Below the pieces are notes generated by a model, which was given only the letters and a program-made list of their open reading frames with translations, had not been told where the DNA came from and searched no databases. The position numbers and the translations under genes are program-made. Below are positions 23,665-26,134 of a stretch of 26,134 nucleotides of DNA, in pieces (within the stretch, counting starts at the first letter, position 1; every line of letters begins with the position of its first letter). Source of the stretch: Promethearchaeota archaeon (GTDB taxonomy: Archaea > Asgardarchaeota > Lokiarchaeia > Sigynarchaeales > SOKP01); contig JAUWBH010000073.1 of NCBI GenBank assembly GCA_030605085.1, forward strand, positions 1 through 26,134, in the 5' to 3' direction.

Positions 23665-24423
23665 TTAATATAAGAAGGGAATAAGAGTCTTTCGATTTTC
23701 GGGATATTCTGGGAAGGATTTCTTATACCAGGCATGATTACTTCGCGCTCTTGGACCTAGATTCGCTGCGGTCCAAATAGCGAATACAAGACCTGGCAAA
23801 GACCATGTCATAATTGCCCAACCTGTCCATTCTGTAATTTCTCCTAAATAACTAGGACAACTGACAAATCTAAACATCCCTCCGTAGGGTACCTTAAAAT
23901 CAATTTCTCCAGGTTTACGTAAATTCCTAATTATATGATCAGAATGAACATGTATAAAAAAACCTGTAAAGAAAAAAATTATCCCTACAATAAAAATTGG
24001 GGTTAATAACCAGCTAGTCTCATATCCTCCTGATATTGTATTTATCCATCTCCCTTGAAGGTATGCGTTTATTGTATTAAAGATCATACCCAAAGAAATA
24101 ATAGACCAAGGCATTTGGCGTTTCCCTCTAATTAATGCTGGAAATATAAAGGTTCTATATCCATAATGCATCAAAAAAAACCCAGAAAATAAAAGTGTCA
24201 TTGGATTTAAATGATAATCACCGATAACATAGAAAATCAAATAAACAATCACCGTAGGTATTTCCATTAAAAACCACCCTACCTTGTCATTAATAGTCGG
24301 GCCACATTTATTAGATATATGTTGACCATATCCTGCAGTTTTCTTTAGAAGCGCGATGAATACCACCATTGCAAGGATAATCATTACAACCATAACCCAA
24401 TTGAAAAACACTATATCGTCCAT
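23665..24423 (-). CDS. Steroid 5-alpha-reductase-like (SRD5A family) membrane protein
   Basis: A 252-residue membrane protein, near the length of human SRD5A1 (259). Five to six hydrophobic segments are followed by the diagnostic C-terminal domain: YGGMFRFVSCPSYLGEITEW, TGWAIMTWSLPGLVFAIWTA, then RARSNHAWY and FPEYPENRKTLIPF. This closely follows the eukaryotic pattern (SxxNYxGEixEWxGxA and HxWYxxxFxxYPxxRK-ipF). These residues form the NADPH site and catalytic pocket, so a delta-4 or polyprenol-type reductase is expected; the substrate is unknown. It begins 15 nt after the phosphohexomutase-like gene, so the two form an operon. Confidence 0.88.
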   Translation of the reverse strand: MDDIVFFNWVMVVMIILAMVVFIALLKKTAGYGQHISNKCGPTINDKVGWFLMEIPTVIVYLIFYVIGDYHLNPMTLLFSGFFLMHYGYRTFIFPALIRGKRQMPWSIISLGMIFNTINAYLQGRWINTISGGYETSWLLTPIFIVGIIFFFTGFFIHVHSDHIIRNLRKPGEIDFKVPYGGMFRFVSCPSYLGEITEWTGWAIMTWSLPGLVFAIWTAANLGPRARSNHAWYKKSFPEYPENRKTLIPFLY

Positions 24424-24438
24424 TTTTAAAAATAATTT

Positions 24439-25821
24439 TCACAAATTATTTATTATTTCTTCAAGAGATTTAATCATTTCCTTTCCAGCTTCAATATCGC
24501 CTTCAGCAGACAAAAGTATAGCATTTCTGTAGAGAGAAATTTTAATTTGCGTAGAAACATTTTTTTCGTCGTCTACAATTTTTAATTCGTTTATTATATC
24601 GTGATACTTAAAACCATTTTCTTCTATAATCTTTCTTAACTGGTTATGAAAATTTTCGATGACATCCGCAGATACAGCAATCGTTTTATTTACCTTTACT
24701 CCTTTAGGAAAGCCTTTCGTTAACGAACTTAAAAGATCATTTTGGAGGGTCATTATTTCAAGAATTTTTAATAGGATAAAATTTCCATCGCTAAAAGGGG
24801 CGAATTGGGGAAAGTAGAACTTTAACGTATCCGCTGCGGCAAAACACGCTCTTTCTTCTCTGATTTGCCTTGAAATCTCACCGGGATAATTTTCAACTTT
24901 TTTTACGGGATATCCCATTTCTTCAATAAACTGTTTGGCTGCTAGAGAGATCGAAGGTGTAATAATTATAGTGTTTGATTTAGATTTCTGTATTCTTTCG
25001 TCGTATGAAACAAATAGCATTATTAAATCTTCAAAATTTATTTCTAATCCATTTTCATCAATAATTAAAATTCTAGATCCATCAACATCAAAACTTACAC
25101 CCAATTGACTATTTGAAGCTTTTACAATATCAGCAGTATTTCTTATTGTATTTATGTTCGGTACAGGATTGCTTGATCTCTGCCGATAATGAGTATTTAA
25201 AGCGATTACCTCAACCCCTATATCGTTTAGTAATAACGGAGTAATTTTACCAGAGGGTCCATAAGAACAATCAACCACTATTTTTAGAGCTTGTTTTTGA
25301 ACTTTTTTCTTATCAACAAATTGTTGTAGTGATTTGATATATATCTCTTCAGTCTGTGGGATTGCTGTAATTTGTCCAATCTCGTTAGGGTCGACTCTTC
25401 GTATGTTTTCAGGATAATTATCGTATGATTTTGTTATGTTCTGAATCAAATTTGGTGCTAATTCAATACCACCAGCGTCAATAAATCTTACACCCACTTG
25501 GTCGCTGTATAAATGCCCACCCGAAAAGTATACTCCTCCACTGGCTCCGAATCGTCTAATTGTAAACTGTAATAAGGGATAAGTGCAATCTGACAAATTC
25601 AAAAGGTTCAATCCCGTACTCATAACTCCTGAAGTATATGCTCTTTTTAACATCCGACTGTCGTTATGATAGTCTCGACCTATAACGATAGATTCGTTTT
25701 GTTTGAAGGAACTCCCGTGAATTGAACCTATTGAGCAAGCGATCTCTGGCGTAAATATGTAATTCGCTCTTCCTATAATTCGACCCGCGTTATATAGTTC
25801 TTTTAGAGTTTTTACCACCAA
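24439..25821 (-). CDS. Degenerate phosphohexomutase (phosphomannomutase/phosphoglucomutase family)
   Basis: A 460-residue member of the alpha-D-phosphohexomutase superfamily with all four domains. N-terminal YNAGRIIGRANYIFTPEIA corresponds to FGTxGIRG. The phosphoserine loop TASHNP is replaced by SGGHLY (residues 100-105), so the serine before His is Gly102. The metal loop DGDGDR is DVDGSR (245-250), with the third Asp replaced by Ser. The sugar-binding GEESGH loop is replaced by AAADTLKFYF. The fold remains but phosphotransfer chemistry seems impossible, so it may be a binding or regulatory protein. First gene of an operon with the 5-alpha-reductase-like gene. Confidence 0.85.
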   Translation of the reverse strand: MVVKTLKELYNAGRIIGRANYIFTPEIACSIGSIHGSSFKQNESIVIGRDYHNDSRMLKRAYTSGVMSTGLNLLNLSDCTYPLLQFTIRRFGASGGVYFSGGHLYSDQVGVRFIDAGGIELAPNLIQNITKSYDNYPENIRRVDPNEIGQITAIPQTEEIYIKSLQQFVDKKKVQKQALKIVVDCSYGPSGKITPLLLNDIGVEVIALNTHYRQRSSNPVPNINTIRNTADIVKASNSQLGVSFDVDGSRILIIDENGLEINFEDLIMLFVSYDERIQKSKSNTIIITPSISLAAKQFIEEMGYPVKKVENYPGEISRQIREERACFAAADTLKFYFPQFAPFSDGNFILLKILEIMTLQNDLLSSLTKGFPKGVKVNKTIAVSADVIENFHNQLRKIIEENGFKYHDIINELKIVDDEKNVSTQIKISLYRNAILLSAEGDIEAGKEMIKSLEEIINNL

Positions 25822-25956
25822 TTATCGCCCATTTTTATAAGTTGTTTTCGATTTTCAACCAATTAATTTAAATAATTTCTATTTGCTACATACTTTAATT
25901 ATCATATATATTTTATTGTTTTTAAAAAAAAGTGGGCTAATTTTACAAAAAAAGGA

Positions 25957-26097
25957 TCATTTATAAGATCTATCAACGATAGGTGTTAATAAAATCTTTC
26001 TACCATTTTTTCTTCGTCTTTTATCTCCAATTCGCCAAGTTCTGAATCCGTTAATCTTAGATTTGTGTCGGTCTTGGTAATCTATCAGAATTTGAAT
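25957..26097 (-). pseudogene. Fragment encoding a basic C-terminal tail
   Basis: On the minus strand 46 codons, between two in-frame stops, encode DYQDRHKSKINGFRTWRIGD, KRRRKNGRKILLTPIVD and a short end, with no start codon in front. The very basic composition suggests the end of a nucleic-acid-binding or transposase protein, but I do not recognise it. Nothing else is visible in 25822-26134. Confidence 0.3.
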
Positions 26098-26134
26098 TCA
26101 GTTTATTTTGATTGTCTTAGGATTTCCTCTAAAT

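Overview
This window looks like chromosomal DNA of an Asgard archaeon, most likely Lokiarchaeia or a relative. The sequence is AT-rich. It encodes clearly archaeal information-processing genes (RadA recombinase, tRNA-splicing endonuclease EndA, a MEMO-family protein). It also has features often seen in Asgard genomes: long coiled-coil proteins, a steroid 5-alpha-reductase-like membrane protein close to the eukaryotic family, small zinc-ribbon proteins of unknown function, multi-pass membrane orphans, and oxygen-sensitive acyl-CoA enzymes. The lineage call is an inference from gene content; no rRNA or tRNA gene was seen.

Layout. 1-179: right end of an IS200/IS605-type element (last codons of tnpB plus an omega-RNA-like tail), with a second copy at 23391-23568. 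204-6168: two adjacent MaoC-type hydratase genes, an FAD oxidoreductase, a cytoplasmic GH13 glycosidase and a third MaoC hydratase. Between them lie relics: an amylase C-terminus, a duplicated MaoC 3' end, an antitoxin next to a broken ParE toxin, and a frameshifted TIR domain. 6304-10629: a coiled-coil protein, a two-repeat orphan, and a two-gene 2-hydroxyacyl-CoA dehydratase/benzoyl-CoA-reductase-like operon whose first gene has an in-frame TAA. 10857-14811: a zinc-ribbon orphan, a membrane orphan, an intact TnpB with its omega-RNA end, and the ATP-dependent activator (BadF/HgdC type) such dehydratases need. 15093-21112: a DUF47/PhoU-like protein, EndA, MEMO, a long coiled-coil protein, a PfkB-family kinase, a YdjM-like membrane protein and an OsmC-like protein. 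21251-25821, all minus strand: RadA behind a membrane protein, and an operon of a degenerate phosphohexomutase followed by the 5-alpha-reductase-like protein.

How the genes fit together. The three MaoC hydratases, the FAD oxidoreductase, the dehydratase pair and the activator suggest anaerobic acyl-CoA or aromatic/fatty-acid metabolism. They are dispersed rather than in one operon, so a shared pathway is only an inference.

The most striking feature is how many gene scars sit between intact genes: two solo IS605 ends, an amylase relic, a MaoC/amylase junction present twice, a dehydratase fragment joined to a copy of a coiled-coil gene's 3' end, broken TA and TIR genes, and a nonsense-interrupted dehydratase subunit. 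Intact proteins with altered key residues are also notable: RadA with Ile after the Walker A lysine, and a phosphohexomutase lacking the phosphoserine. One MEMO gene appears to lack a standard start codon.
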